64,000 nucleotides of DNA. It comes from Gemmatimonadota bacterium. GTDB taxonomy: Bacteria > Gemmatimonadota > Gemmatimonadetes > Longimicrobiales > Gaopeijiaceae. The stretch lies in contig JAJDXG010000062.1 of NCBI GenBank assembly GCA_022823365.1, positions 1-64,000 of the forward strand, written 5' to 3'. Positions 43,470-53,522 of this stretch are shown here, one piece after another (positions within the stretch are counted from its first letter, which is position 1; each line of letters starts with the position of its first letter). Under the pieces are notes generated by a model, which was not told the DNA's origin, searched no databases, and was given only the letters and a program-made list of their open reading frames with translations. The translations under genes and the position numbers were made by a program.

Positions 43470-46097
43470 ATGGCCCCGACCCTGGTTCCATCGAGACGTC
43501 TTCTGCTCACCGCCGCGGGTTGCGGCCGCGTCGCGCTGGCGTTGGCGCTGAGCGCGGCGGCGGCTACTGCCCAGCAAACGGGAACCATAAGAGGCACCGT
43601 TGTGGACGCGTCCGGCGAGGCGTTGCCGGGCGTCTCGGTGACGGTGACCGGTTCCGGCGTGAGCGAGCAGGCAGCCACCGACAGCGCCGGTGCCTATGTA
43701 TTCGCGGGTCTGCCTGCCGGCGACCATGTCGTAACCGCCACCCTGTTCGGCTATGCGTCCCGGGAGCTTCAGGTCTCGCTCGGCGCGGGCGCCGTCGAGA
43801 CCGTCCCGGTCGTTCTGCAGCCCGTCTTCCGGCTCAATCCGCTCAATGTGGTGGCGGAGGAGCCCACGGTCTTTGCGCGCAATTTCGTCGCGGAGCCGAT
43901 GATCAGGCAGCAGTCGAGCATCACCGCCGTGACTTCGGTGATCGACAACCTGCCCGGCGTATCCGTGCAGGAGGGGGACGCGTACGCCTTCGACGACTGG
44001 TCGAGCAACGTCGCCATGCGCGGGTTCCAGTCGACCATCAACGATGTACAGATCGGAACCACCATCGACGGATTTCCCAACGGCACCTCCGACTACTGGA
44101 GCGGCTCGAAGGCGAACCGGTTCGTGGACCCGATGAACCTCGGCGGAGTCGAGGTCTCGCAGGGGACGGCCGACATCGCCTCCCGGTCGGTCGAGGCGCT
44201 GGGCGGCACACTCGACTTCCAGACGCTCGACCCGGCCGTGGAGCGGAGCCACACGGCCTCCGTCACGATCGGCGAGAACGAGGGCCAGCGGTTCGCCGCG
44301 CGCGTCGAGACCGGTTCGTTGTTCGGGGGCACGACGCAGGCGTGGGTCGCCGCGATCCGACAGGAAGCGACCGACTGGATGGAGGGCTCCGCGAGGAACG
44401 AACGGGAGCACATCGCCGCCAGGCTCGTGTCGTCGCACGGCCGCCTCGATCTCACCGGCTACATCTCGCTCGACGACATCCGGGAGAACAACTACCAGCG
44501 GCTCTACAGCGAGGCCGACTTCCGGGCCGATCCGCGCTGGGACCGGCTGATCGGCCACTGGCCCGGCGTGCCGTACCTGAACCAGTTCTACCGGCCGGGC
44601 TGGCAGACCGGGCGCACCAACACGTTCGCCTACCTCAAGGCCGACTGGTCCCCGGGCGATCTGACCTCCCTGAGCGCGGGCGCATACCATCATCGCAACC
44701 GGGGACGGGGCGACTGGCTGCCCCCATACGTCGTCGACGTGGTCGACGACGGCGACGGACCGGAGTCCGAGCTGGCGGGCCGCCCGCCTGTGCGCGGTGG
44801 CGCCCAACTGGGAGTCGTTCGCTTCGTGGACGGCAACGGTGCGGCGGTCCAACCGACGCCCGGCTGCACATCGTCCTACATCTTCAACTACTACGGCTCG
44901 GGCGGCCCGGAGGTCGACCCGGCATGCCATCCGCATGCGACCGCAGTACAGTCGTTCCGCCACAGCCACTACGGAAAGGACCGCTTCGGCCTGACCATCG
45001 ACGGGGACTGGTCCGTTGTCCTCGGCAGGGGAGGCAGCGCGCTGCGCGCCGGCATCTGGTACGAGGACTCGCGGCGCCATCTCGGCCGGGACTGGCACCG
45101 GATGCTGGATCCGACGCTCAACTTCAAGTCGGACGAGCAGGCCTACTGGCACCAGTACGAGTGGGACTTTCCTCAGGACGTCTTCAAGTGGTACGTCGAA
45201 GAGATGCTCTACTTCGGCCCGTTCGAACTGGCTGGCGGCGTGAAGCAGTATCTGGTCGGCGTGTCGCGCGAGGACCAGTTGGGCCGGGATCGGGCGCTCG
45301 AGGTCGGTTCCGATTCGGATCTGCTCTTCTCGGGCGGCGTCACTTATGAAACGCCGGTCGAGGGCCTCGACCTGTTCGTCGGCTACGCCGAGAACTTCAG
45401 GGCGATCGGCAGCACGCTGCTCGAGGTGCCGGGCCGCAGTCTGGACCTCCTGGAGCCCGAGACGGCTTCGAACATCGATTTCGGGCTGCGGTACGCGGGC
45501 CCGCGCCTCGCATTGAGCGCCACCGCCTATTTCATCGATTTCGACAACCGGATCTTCTACCTCGGTCCGGCGACGCCGGCCGGTCCGAACTACCTCATCC
45601 CGGGCGGCGGCGGCTACTTCAACGCGGGCGGGATCGAGACACGGGGTCTCGAGTTGTCCGCAACGGTGGCGATGCCGGGTCAGACGTCGCTCTACAGCGC
45701 CTTCACGCTCAACGACTCGAAATACCTGGGGACCGACGATCCGCTCATCGACGCCAGCCAGGGCATCGTACCGGGCACGGAGGTTACGGGCATTCCGCCT
45801 CGTCTGTGGGTCGTCTCCCTGGACCGCGGCGGACCCATCGGTGGGGGGCTGTCCACGAAGTACACCGCATCGCGCCGCGTGAGTCTCACGGCGGACTGGC
45901 ACACCGACGCCTACTGGCAGGTGGACGCCTATGTAGGCTTCAGGGGCGAAGCGTTGAGCGATCTGCTCCGGTCGATGGAGTTCGCGTTCGTGGCGAACAA
46001 CCTGTTTGACACCCCCTATCTGTCCGCGATCACCGAGAACGCGGCCTGGCTGGGCGCGCCGCGAACGATATCGATGACCACGACCGTCTCGTTCTGA
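43470..46097 (+). CDS. TonB-dependent outer-membrane receptor
   Basis: 875 residues, ATG 43,470 with GAGGAGG seven bases upstream. Signal peptide to about residue 35. Residues about 37-115 form a carboxypeptidase-regulatory-like beta domain (GTIRGTVVDASGEALPGVSV), common before the TonB box in Bacteroidota/Gemmatimonadota-type receptors. Plug about 125-235 (IDNLPGVSVQEGD, VAMRGFQSTINDVQIG), then a beta-barrel ending in Phe. Substrate unknown; no transport genes adjoin. The 240 bases before it (43,230-43,469) show nothing else. Confidence 0.92.
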   Translation: MAPTLVPSRRLLLTAAGCGRVALALALSAAAATAQQTGTIRGTVVDASGEALPGVSVTVTGSGVSEQAATDSAGAYVFAGLPAGDHVVTATLFGYASRELQVSLGAGAVETVPVVLQPVFRLNPLNVVAEEPTVFARNFVAEPMIRQQSSITAVTSVIDNLPGVSVQEGDAYAFDDWSSNVAMRGFQSTINDVQIGTTIDGFPNGTSDYWSGSKANRFVDPMNLGGVEVSQGTADIASRSVEALGGTLDFQTLDPAVERSHTASVTIGENEGQRFAARVETGSLFGGTTQAWVAAIRQEATDWMEGSARNEREHIAARLVSSHGRLDLTGYISLDDIRENNYQRLYSEADFRADPRWDRLIGHWPGVPYLNQFYRPGWQTGRTNTFAYLKADWSPGDLTSLSAGAYHHRNRGRGDWLPPYVVDVVDDGDGPESELAGRPPVRGGAQLGVVRFVDGNGAAVQPTPGCTSSYIFNYYGSGGPEVDPACHPHATAVQSFRHSHYGKDRFGLTIDGDWSVVLGRGGSALRAGIWYEDSRRHLGRDWHRMLDPTLNFKSDEQAYWHQYEWDFPQDVFKWYVEEMLYFGPFELAGGVKQYLVGVSREDQLGRDRALEVGSDSDLLFSGGVTYETPVEGLDLFVGYAENFRAIGSTLLEVPGRSLDLLEPETASNIDFGLRYAGPRLALSATAYFIDFDNRIFYLGPATPAGPNYLIPGGGGYFNAGGIETRGLELSATVAMPGQTSLYSAFTLNDSKYLGTDDPLIDASQGIVPGTEVTGIPPRLWVVSLDRGGPIGGGLSTKYTASRRVSLTADWHTDAYWQVDAYVGFRGEALSDLLRSMEFAFVANNLFDTPYLSAITENAAWLGAPRTISMTTTVSF

Positions 46098-46182
46098 CCA
46101 ATCGGGGGGGCGCCCCTCTCCTGGACGGTCACCCGTCCGCTGGCGGCTCGAACAATGCCGGGAGGAGTGCGCGTACGGTCTG

Positions 46183-47640
46183 CTAGGCGTCCCCGGGGAA
46201 CTCGGCCAGGGTGGTGCGCAGGTCGGCGATGAAGCGCGCGGCGTCGGCCCCGTCGACGATGCGGTGGTCGTACCCGAGCGAGAAGAACGCGCGTTTGCGG
46301 ATCGCCATCGCGTCGTGGCCGCCGGCCGGGTCGGTCACCACCACGACCCGCTTCTCGATGGCACCCGTGCCCAGGATGGCCGCCGTCCCCTTGGGGATGA
46401 TGGGCATGCCCACCACCGTGCCCAGCACACCCGGGTTGGTGATCGAGAAGGTCGCCCCCTGGATGTCCGCGGGGTCGAGCTTGCGGGCCCGGGCGCGCGC
46501 GGCCAGATCGGCGATGCGGCGCGCCATGCCCACGAGGCTGAAGTCGTCCGCGTCGTGGATGACGGGCACGATCAGGCCGGGGTTCAGGTCGACCGCGATG
46601 CCCAGGTTGACGTTGCCGCGGTAGATGACGCTGCGGCCCGAGACGACGGAGTTGACCATCGGGTAGTCGCGCAGCAGCCGCGAGCAGGCCCACGCGATGA
46701 AGGCGGTGTAGCTGACCCGCGCGCCGCGCGCCTTCCACGCCTCGCGGTTGCGTCGCCGCAGCTCGTCGATGCGGGTGAAGTCGACCTCGATGAAGGAGTG
46801 GACGTGGGGCGCCACCCGCTTCGCCACCACCATGTGGTCGGCGGTGAGGCGGCGGATCTTGTCCATCGCTTCCACGCGGTCGTCGGAGCGGGCGCGGAAC
46901 TCGGGGTTGCGGACTTCGCCGTAGAAGGCCGTCCACAGCTCGTCGGCGCCGAGCACGGGGCTGGGGGCGGTGTCGGGGGCGAGGGGGGGGGTGTCAGGGG
47001 CGGGCGCCGGGGCCGCGGTGGGGGTGGCGGCCGCAGCCGCAGCCTCCTGCTCGCGCGCCTCGATGAAGTTGAGGATGTCCTGCTTGGTCACCCGCCCGGC
47101 GTGGCCGGTGCCCGCGACCCGGGCGATGTCGACACCGTGTTCGGCGGCGATGCGGCGCACCACCGGGGTCGAGCGGCGGCGGAGACGCTCCTCCGCGGTC
47201 GCGGGGGTGGCGGGGCGGTCGGTGGCCGCGGGGGAGGGTTCGGTCGCGGGGTCGGGTTGCCCGTCCGGTGCTCCGGCGAGGCCCGCGGTGGTTGCGGCGT
47301 CAGCCGCTTGCGGCCCGGCCGCCGCTCCGGCGGTCTCGCCGGCCACTTCGGTTGCGGCGGTCGTCGCGGCCCCGCCTGCGGCCCCGTCGCCTGCCGGGTC
47401 GATCACGCCGACGATGGTTCCGACCTCCACCGTCTCGCCCTCCGGGACCGTGATCTCCACCAGCACCCCGCCGCTGGGAGACGGAATCTCCGCGTCGACC
47501 TTGTCGGTCGATATCTCGAGAATGGGCTCGTCCACCTCGATGCGGTCTCCCACCGCCTTCAGCCAGCGCGAGACCGTCCCCTCGGCGATCGACTCGCCCA
47601 TCTGGGGCATCGGCACTTCAATGCGGGACACGGCAGACAC
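46183..47640 (-). CDS. Dihydrolipoamide acyltransferase (E2) of a 2-oxoacid dehydrogenase
   Basis: 485 residues. One lipoyl domain (residues 1-85, lipoylated Lys in EISTDKVDAEIP), an Ala/Thr/Pro linker, a peripheral-subunit-binding domain (STPVVRRIAAEHGVDIARVA, then VTKQDILNFIE), another long Ala/Pro linker, and the catalytic domain ending in YDHRIVDGADAARF with the active-site His. It transfers acyl groups from the lipoyl arm to CoA. Lies downstream of E1alpha and E1beta on the same strand; no E3 is seen nearby. Confidence 0.94.
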   Translation of the reverse strand: MSAVSRIEVPMPQMGESIAEGTVSRWLKAVGDRIEVDEPILEISTDKVDAEIPSPSGGVLVEITVPEGETVEVGTIVGVIDPAGDGAAGGAATTAATEVAGETAGAAAGPQAADAATTAGLAGAPDGQPDPATEPSPAATDRPATPATAEERLRRRSTPVVRRIAAEHGVDIARVAGTGHAGRVTKQDILNFIEAREQEAAAAAATPTAAPAPAPDTPPLAPDTAPSPVLGADELWTAFYGEVRNPEFRARSDDRVEAMDKIRRLTADHMVVAKRVAPHVHSFIEVDFTRIDELRRRNREAWKARGARVSYTAFIAWACSRLLRDYPMVNSVVSGRSVIYRGNVNLGIAVDLNPGLIVPVIHDADDFSLVGMARRIADLAARARARKLDPADIQGATFSITNPGVLGTVVGMPIIPKGTAAILGTGAIEKRVVVVTDPAGGHDAMAIRKRAFFSLGYDHRIVDGADAARFIADLRTTLAEFPGDA

Positions 47641-47724
47641 TCCGTTGCTTGCGGCAGCGCGTTCGGGCTTCGGCGCCCGTCATCGGCAAAACCCTGGAAC
47701 CCCTCGGCAATACCCCGGACACCA

Positions 47725-48753
47725 TCAGTACTCTACAAGATAGCGGCACGTGGTGATGATATCCGACACCCGGGGCAGGAAGTAGTCCTCCAGCCCGCCC
47801 GCGTAGGGGACCGGCGAATCGATCGCGGTGACGCGCAGAATCGGCGCGTCCAGCCACTCGAACGCCTGCTCGTTCACGCGCATGGCGATCTCGCCCGCGA
47901 TCCCTCCGGTGCGGGTGTCCTCGTGGACGATGAGCAGCCGCCCGGTCTTCTTCACGCTCTCGGCGATCGCCGCGTCGTCCATGGGAAGCAGGGTGCGCAG
48001 GTCCAGGACCTCGATCCCGACCCCGTCGTCCTTCTCCAGCGCCGCGGCCGCCTGCAGGCTGGCGTGCACCATCGCGCCATAGGTGACGATGGTCGCGTCC
48101 GCTCCCTCGCGCGCGCGCCGCGCCTTGCCCAGCGGCACCACGTAGTCCTCCGACGGCAGCACTTCCCGCAGATGGGGCGCCCGGTAGAGGCTCTTGTGCT
48201 CCTCGAAGATGACCGGGTCGTCGTCGCGGATGGCGGCCTTCATGAGGCCCTTGGCGTCGTAGGCGGTGCTCGGATAGACGATCTTGAGCCCGGGGGTGTG
48301 GAAGAAGGCCATCTCCACGTTCTGGGAGTGGAAGGGGCCGCCCCGGTTGCCCCCGCCGACAGGGCCGCGCACCACCACGGGCACGCTCCCGCTGCCCCGG
48401 TAGCGCGAGGTGGCGAGGTAGTTGGTGATGACGTCGTAGGCGGGAGAGATGAAGTCCATGAACTGCATCTCCACCACCGGGCGAAGCCCCATGTGGGCCG
48501 CGCCGGCGGCGGCCCCGGTGAAGCCGGCCTCGGAGATCGGAGTGTCGATGACCCGTTCGGCGCCGAAATGGTCGAGGAAGCCTCGCGTGACCTTGAAGGC
48601 GCCCCCGTAGACGCCGATATCCTCGCCGATGAGAAAAACCGAGGAGTCCCGCTCCATCTCCTCGAAGAGGGCTTCGCTGATGGCTTCGAGCAGCGTCACC
48701 GGCTCCCCGCGCAGGGTCTTGCCGAGATGCTCCGGCCTCGAGTTGCTGGTCAT
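47725..48753 (-). CDS. 2-oxoacid dehydrogenase E1 component, beta subunit
   Basis: 342 residues from ATG 48,753, overlapping the E1alpha stop (ATGA). TLLEAISEALFEEMERDSSV, LIGEDIGVYGGAFKVTRGF, ISEAGFTGAAAGAAHMGLRP (TPP-binding Glu region), GGPFHSQNVE and the transketolase C domain (VLDLRTLLPMDDAAIAESVK) are intact. With E1alpha it decarboxylates a 2-oxoacid, pyruvate or branched-chain; the window does not say which. Confidence 0.94.
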   Translation of the reverse strand: MTSNSRPEHLGKTLRGEPVTLLEAISEALFEEMERDSSVFLIGEDIGVYGGAFKVTRGFLDHFGAERVIDTPISEAGFTGAAAGAAHMGLRPVVEMQFMDFISPAYDVITNYLATSRYRGSGSVPVVVRGPVGGGNRGGPFHSQNVEMAFFHTPGLKIVYPSTAYDAKGLMKAAIRDDDPVIFEEHKSLYRAPHLREVLPSEDYVVPLGKARRAREGADATIVTYGAMVHASLQAAAALEKDDGVGIEVLDLRTLLPMDDAAIAESVKKTGRLLIVHEDTRTGGIAGEIAMRVNEQAFEWLDAPILRVTAIDSPVPYAGGLEDYFLPRVSDIITTCRYLVEY

Positions 48754-49796
48754 GGCCCGGCTTCCGGCAACGTTGTGGACGCCGGCGCGAGCCCGCGCTC
48801 CGGTGGCTCGAGGCGATACCATGGGGGAACGCCCGGGTCGCCGTCGTAGACGCCTCCGAGCGCTCGTTCTTCGGCGGGAGACGGCTCGCCCAGCGCCTTC
48901 TCGCACGCCGCCCGGACTTCGGCGCGCGCTCCGCGCTCCACTTCGTCGAGGTCGGAGGCACGGGCGATCCGCTCCGCGACGAGCCGCGCCCGGAACCGGG
49001 CCACGGGGTCGGGCGGCTCCTCGTCCGGGTGACCTCCCCCGCCTGTCCCGGCGGCGTGGTGGACGCGTCGCGATACCGGACAACCCCGGGCTTCGACCAG
49101 GGTGGTGCCCTTCCCCGACCGTGCCCGCTCGGCCGCTGTCAGCACCCCCTGATGGGCGGCGAGCACGTCGCCCCCATCCACCGATGCGCTCGCGACCCCG
49201 TACCCGGCCGCCTTCTGCCCGAAATCGCGCACCCGCGTGTGGGCGCCAATTGAAGCCTCGGTTCCGGCTTGAACGACCACGATCAGGGGACAGCGCTGCG
49301 CGGCGGCGAAGTTGATGCCCTCGTGCCAGGCGCTGGTGGAGGTTTCGTCTTCACCGGAGAAGACCAGTCCCACCCGGTCCTGGCCGCGCAGGCGGAAGGC
49401 CAGCGTGATGCCCGCCATCACCTCCACCAGGGTCCCGGGGAGGGCGGCCGGACCCGCCAGCCCGCGCTCGAAGTCCGTGGGGCACATGCCGGGCTCCCGG
49501 CCACGGCCCGGCGCGGAGCCGCGCGCAAGACGCTGGCGGAAGAACTCGAGCGGCGTCCCGCCGAACACGAAGAACGCGCCCGCATTGTCGGGGGTGGGCG
49601 CGATCACGTCGCCGGTGCCGTCTTGCGCGGTACGCAGGGCGCGCGCGGCGCCTGCCGAGACGGCTTCGTATCCCAGGCCGCAGCGGGTGGCCGCGGGAAC
49701 CTGGCCCTGGTCGCGGAGGCTCTTCAGCCGCGTGGCGGCGGCCCGGTGGAGGGCGAGCACCCGGTAGAGGTCGACGGGATCATCGCGCCCGGCCAC
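48750..49796 (-). CDS. 2-oxoacid dehydrogenase E1 alpha-like subunit, divergent TPP site
   Basis: 348 residues from GTG 49,796, chosen because homology starts at DDPVDLYRVLALHRAA; the frame further upstream is the secG region out of frame. The fold is clear (GLGYEAVSAGAARAL, HEGINFAAAQRCPL), but the thiamine-diphosphate/Mg motif is altered. Where GDGAT is expected it has GEDET (148-152), and where the second ligand Asn is expected it has VVQAG (174-178). The phosphorylation-loop region is also unlike relatives. Either metal binding is unusual or activity is weak. It is coupled to E1beta by ATGA. Confidence 0.85.
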   Translation of the reverse strand: MAGRDDPVDLYRVLALHRAAATRLKSLRDQGQVPAATRCGLGYEAVSAGAARALRTAQDGTGDVIAPTPDNAGAFFVFGGTPLEFFRQRLARGSAPGRGREPGMCPTDFERGLAGPAALPGTLVEVMAGITLAFRLRGQDRVGLVFSGEDETSTSAWHEGINFAAAQRCPLIVVVQAGTEASIGAHTRVRDFGQKAAGYGVASASVDGGDVLAAHQGVLTAAERARSGKGTTLVEARGCPVSRRVHHAAGTGGGGHPDEEPPDPVARFRARLVAERIARASDLDEVERGARAEVRAACEKALGEPSPAEERALGGVYDGDPGVPPWYRLEPPERGLAPASTTLPEAGP

Positions 49797-49819
49797 GGTC
49801 GGCGTCGAGCGGCGCTGCG

Positions 49820-50239
49820 TCAGCGTCCGTTGGGCGGGGGCGGCGTCCCGTCCGGCTGCGGGTCGGGTGGGGGCGGGGTCTCGCCCGCCGCCGGAATCTC
49901 GACCGGGACGGCCTCGTCCGCGGGGGCGGCTTCCTCGAGTCCGGGAAGGACGGGCGTGGGCGCGACCTGCTGCTGGCTCTCGCGCAGAATGGAAGACGGC
50001 GCCGTGGCCCGCGACGACATGATGGACAGCACCAGCGCGAGCACCATGAAGAGCGTGCCGGTCGTCCACGTGGTGCGCGTGAGCACCGAAGCGGCCTGGC
50101 GGCCGGCAAGGATTCCTTCCGTCGGGCTGGCCCCTCCGCCCATGGCGGCCAGTCCGCCTCCCTTCCCTGCCTGGAGGAGGATGACGACCCCGAGGATCAG
50201 GCCATCCAGTACGAGTAGGAACAGAAGAAAGCCATACAT
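49820..50239 (-). CDS. secG: Preprotein translocase subunit SecG
   Basis: 139 residues. Two hydrophobic helices, FLLFLLVLDGLILGVVILLQ and the second at TTGTLFMVLALVLSI, are joined by AGKGGGLAAMGGG, the SecG hallmark. The remaining 65 residues form a Pro/Glu-rich tail longer than in most SecG. SecG helps SecYE insert and translocate proteins. It follows tpiA, a neighbour often seen in bacteria. Confidence 0.92.
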   Translation of the reverse strand: MYGFLLFLLVLDGLILGVVILLQAGKGGGLAAMGGGASPTEGILAGRQAASVLTRTTWTTGTLFMVLALVLSIMSSRATAPSSILRESQQQVAPTPVLPGLEEAAPADEAVPVEIPAAGETPPPPDPQPDGTPPPPNGR

Positions 50240-50328
50240 GCGTCTATATCCGGCTATTTAGCCCGGTTCGAGGAATCGGCGTAAACCATCGTCCCGGCCC
50301 GCTCCACTGTCAAGCGGCTCCGGCCCCG

Positions 50329-51081
50329 TCACGGCCGCGCGGCTTCGGCGATGCGGGCGAAGGAGTCGGGGTCGAGGCTCGCTCCGCCCACCAGCACCCC
50401 GTCGATGTCCGGCGAAGCCAGCAGCCGCGCGGCGTTCCCGGGGTTCACGCTTCCGCCGTAGAGGATGCGTACCGAGGCGGCGCGCTCGCCGCCCCACGCC
50501 TCCGCCAGACGGCGCCTCAGGATCCCGTGCGCACCGGACGCGTCCGACGGGGTCGCGGTTTCGCCCGTGCCGATGGCCCACACCGGCTCGTAGGCGATCA
50601 TCACGTCGTCCTCGGGGGTGAGAACGGCAAGCGCGGCGTCGAGCTGACGGACGATGACCTCCCCGGCCCGGCCGGCCCGGCGCTCGTCGAGGGTCTCACC
50701 CACGCACAGGACCGGCACCAGCCCCGCGTCGGCTGCCGCGCGCGCCCTGGCGGCCGCGTCCCGGTCGCTCTCGCCGAAGAGATGGCGCCGTTCGGAGTGT
50801 CCGGCGAGGGCGTGGGTGGCCCCCGCAGCCCGGGCCATGGGGGCGGAGAGCTCGCCCGTGAAAGCGCCGTGCGGCTCGGGGTGGATGTTCTGCACGCCCA
50901 GCCGCACCCGCGGCCGCCGGGGGAGCGCGCTTTGTGCCGCTGCGAAGGAGATGGCGGCGGGGAAGATCAGGATGTCGGGCTGCGCGCCGGACCAGGAGGG
51001 GCGGAAGGCGCCGAAGAACCGGCGGGCGTCCTCGGGCGCGTGGTGCATCTTCCAGTTTCCGGCGATAACCGGTTTCCTCAT
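50329..51081 (-). CDS. tpiA: Triosephosphate isomerase
   Basis: 250 residues from ATG 51,081. VIAGNWKMHHAPEDA (Asn/Lys), HALAGHSERRHLFGE (catalytic His), IAYEPVWAIGTG (catalytic Glu), ILYGGSVNPGNAARLL and VLVGGASLDPDSF are all present. It follows pgk in the gap-pgk-tpiA glycolytic set. Confidence 0.96.
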   Translation of the reverse strand: MRKPVIAGNWKMHHAPEDARRFFGAFRPSWSGAQPDILIFPAAISFAAAQSALPRRPRVRLGVQNIHPEPHGAFTGELSAPMARAAGATHALAGHSERRHLFGESDRDAAARARAAADAGLVPVLCVGETLDERRAGRAGEVIVRQLDAALAVLTPEDDVMIAYEPVWAIGTGETATPSDASGAHGILRRRLAEAWGGERAASVRILYGGSVNPGNAARLLASPDIDGVLVGGASLDPDSFARIAEAARP

Positions 51082-51115
51082 GCGGCCTCCAGCCTGGTTG
51101 TGGGCGTCCGTCCCG

Positions 51116-52345
51116 TCATTCTCCGGCCGGTTCGCGCGGTGTCCCCTGCGCGTCCGAGAGCGCCTCCACTCCCGGGAGGGGTTTGCCCGCCAGGAACGCC
51201 AACGAGGCGCCCCCGCCGGTGGATACGTGCGAGAAGTCGCCGGCAAGCCCGGCGGCGCGCACGGCGGCCGCCGAGTCTCCGCCTCCGGCGATGGTCACCG
51301 CGCCGGTGGCGGTCGCTGCGGCCGCCGATCGTGCTACGGCGAGGGTGCCGCCGGCGAACGCCGGCATTTCGGACACCCCCATCGGTCCGTTCCAGACGAT
51401 GGTGCGGGCCTGTTCCAGCTCACCCTTGAACATGCGCCGGCTTGCGCTGCCGATGTCGCCGATGCGGTCCGCCGCTCCGACCTCGGTCCGGGTCGTCTCC
51501 CGTGTTGTCGCATCCGGCGCGACGCGGCGTGCGACCACGCAGTCCACCGGCAGCATCATGCGGTCGCCGGCGCGGTCCATCAGCCGGGCCGCGAACTCGA
51601 CGCCCCCCTCATCCACGAGCGACCGGCCGGTCTCGAGCCCCAGCGCCCGGAAGAAGGTGTTGGCCATCGCTCCCCCGATCAGCAGCCGGTCGGCGCGCGC
51701 GAGCATCTTCTCGATGACGCCGATCTTGTCCGACACCTTGGCTCCCCCCAGGACCGCAACGAAGGGGCGGCCGGGATCCTCCAGCGCATCGCCCAGAAAG
51801 CGGGTTTCGCGCTCGAGGAGCAGCCCCGCCACCGCGTCCCCGCCCCTGGCCCGCATCGCCTGCGCGAGCCCGACCGTCGAGGCGTGCGCCCGGTGCGCCG
51901 TCCCGAAGGCGTCGTTCACGAAATGCTGCCCGAGGGCGGCGAATGCCGCGGCCAGCTCGGGGTCGTTGCGCGTCTCGCCTGCGAGAAAGCGGGTGTTCTC
52001 GGCCACCAGGATCTCGCCGGGAGCGAGCGCGCGGGCGCGGGCCAGCGCCTCCGGCCCCGTCGCCTCAGGGCTGAAGCCAACGTCCGCGCCGATGAGCTCC
52101 CCCAGCCGCGCCGCGACCGGTCGGAGCGAGGCTTCGGGACGTGGCCGGCCACCCGGACGACCCAGGTGGGAGAGGACGACCAGGCGCGCGCCGGCGGCGG
52201 TGAGCCGGCGGAGGGTCGGCAGGGTGCGCTCGATGCGCGTGTCGTCCGTGACCCGCCCATCCCGCAGGGGGACGTTGAAGTCCACGCGCACGACGATGCG
52301 GTCGCCCTCGCGCGCGCCGAGGTCGTTGAGGGTCTTCTTGCGCAT
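51116..52345 (-). CDS. pgk: Phosphoglycerate kinase
   Basis: 409 residues. VVRVDFNVPLRDGRVTDDTR, VVLSHLGRPGG, VAENTRFLAGE, VLGGAKVSDKIGVIEKML, VWNGPMGVSEMPAFAGGT and GGGDSAAAV cover both Rossmann domains and the hinge. The C-terminal 15 residues (ALSDAQGTPREPAGE) are an extension. Canonical glycolytic enzyme. Confidence 0.96.
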   Translation of the reverse strand: MRKKTLNDLGAREGDRIVVRVDFNVPLRDGRVTDDTRIERTLPTLRRLTAAGARLVVLSHLGRPGGRPRPEASLRPVAARLGELIGADVGFSPEATGPEALARARALAPGEILVAENTRFLAGETRNDPELAAAFAALGQHFVNDAFGTAHRAHASTVGLAQAMRARGGDAVAGLLLERETRFLGDALEDPGRPFVAVLGGAKVSDKIGVIEKMLARADRLLIGGAMANTFFRALGLETGRSLVDEGGVEFAARLMDRAGDRMMLPVDCVVARRVAPDATTRETTRTEVGAADRIGDIGSASRRMFKGELEQARTIVWNGPMGVSEMPAFAGGTLAVARSAAAATATGAVTIAGGGDSAAAVRAAGLAGDFSHVSTGGGASLAFLAGKPLPGVEALSDAQGTPREPAGE

Positions 52346-52402
52346 CGCGCAGGCCGGACCGCGCCGACTCCCCTCGCCCGCCCGGGCCCGGTACGGCCCG
52401 GA

Positions 52403-53431
52403 CTAGACGGCCGCCGGCGACATCATGCGCTCGCCCACGAAGCGCACCAGATCGACCACGCGGCTCGAATAGCCCGCCTCGTTGTCGTACCACGAGAGCA
52501 CCTTCACCAGCTGGTCGTCGACGACGTTGGTGCTCAGGGCGTCCACCACCGAGCTGGCGGGATTGCCGATGTAGTCGACCGAGACCAGCGGCTCGTCGGA
52601 CACATCGAGGATGCCGCGCATGGCGCCGGCGGACGCGTCCCGCATGGCCTGGTTCACTCCCGTGATGTCGGTCGCGTGCTCAACCTCGGCCACGATGTCC
52701 ACCAGCGACACATTCGGGGTGGGCACCCGCACCGCCATGCCGTCGATGCGGCCGTGCACCTCCGGGATGACCAGGCCGGTGGCCCGGGCGGCTCCGGTGG
52801 TGGTGGGGATCATGGAAACCGCGCCGGCGCGTGCCCGCCGCAGGTCCTTGTGCGGCTGGTCGAGGAGCGCCTGGCCGTTGGTGTAGGAGTGGATGGTGGT
52901 GACCAGGCCGCGTTGGAAGCCGAAGCGGTCGTTCAGCACCTTGACCACCGGGGCCAGGCAGTTGGTGGTACAGCTCGCGTTCGAGATGATGTGGTGGCGG
53001 CCGGGGTCGTAGGTGTCGTGGTTGACGCCGAGCACCAGGGTCACGTCGACATCCTTGCCGGGCGCGCTCACGATCACCTTGCCGGCGCCGGCTGCCAGGT
53101 GGCGGCCCGCGCCCTCGCGGTCACGGAAGAAGCCCGTCGACTCGACGACCACGTCCACCCCCAGTTCCCCCCAGGGAAGGCTGCCCGGGTCGCGCTCGGC
53201 AAACACGCGGATCAGCCCGCCATCCACCACCAGCCCCTCGCCCGCGACCTCGACCGACCCCGGATACGCGCCGTGCACCGAGTCGTACTTGAGGAGATGG
53301 GCCAGGGTGCGCGTGTCCATCAGGTCGTTCACGGCGACGAGCTGGACGTCGGAGGCGTCCTCTCTGGCGAGGGCGCGCAGCACGTTGCGGCCGATGCGGC
53401 CGAATCCGTTGATGGCGAGTCGAATCGACAT
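52403..53431 (-). CDS. gap: Glyceraldehyde-3-phosphate dehydrogenase
   Basis: 342 residues from ATG 53,431. [55 protein letters not shown] (active-site Cys), [27 protein letters not shown] and [15 protein letters not shown] are all present. NDLMD and the N-terminus fit the NAD-linked glycolytic form. First gene of the gap-pgk-tpiA-secG series. Confidence 0.96.
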   Translation of the reverse strand: MSIRLAINGFGRIGRNVLRALAREDASDVQLVAVNDLMDTRTLAHLLKYDSVHGAYPGSVEVAGEGLVVDGGLIRVFAERDPGSLPWGELGVDVVVESTGFFRDREGAGRHLAAGAGKVIVSAPGKDVDVTLVLGVNHDTYDPGRHHIISNASCTTNCLAPVVKVLNDRFGFQRGLVTTIHSYTNGQALLDQPHKDLRRARAGAVSMIPTTTGAARATGLVIPEVHGRIDGMAVRVPTPNVSLVDIVAEVEHATDITGVNQAMRDASAGAMRGILDVSDEPLVSVDYIGNPASSVVDALSTNVVDDQLVKVLSWYDNEAGYSSRVVDLVRFVGERMMSPAAV

Positions 53432-53522
53432 GGATGGCGTTGTCTCCCGGGGCGTGTCTGATGCTTCCTTGGGGAATCTGCCCGGACGCACCCCGCTGGC
53501 GGGTCAGAGTTCCAGGAACAAC

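Noticed and set aside
46264-48849. An 861-codon plus-strand frame opposite E2 and E1beta
   Set aside because: Same effect of GC-rich codon use; low-complexity Val/Gly/Arg protein with no motifs.
50654-53461. A 935-codon plus-strand frame opposite tpiA, pgk and gap
   Set aside because: Antisense shadow of three canonical glycolytic genes.
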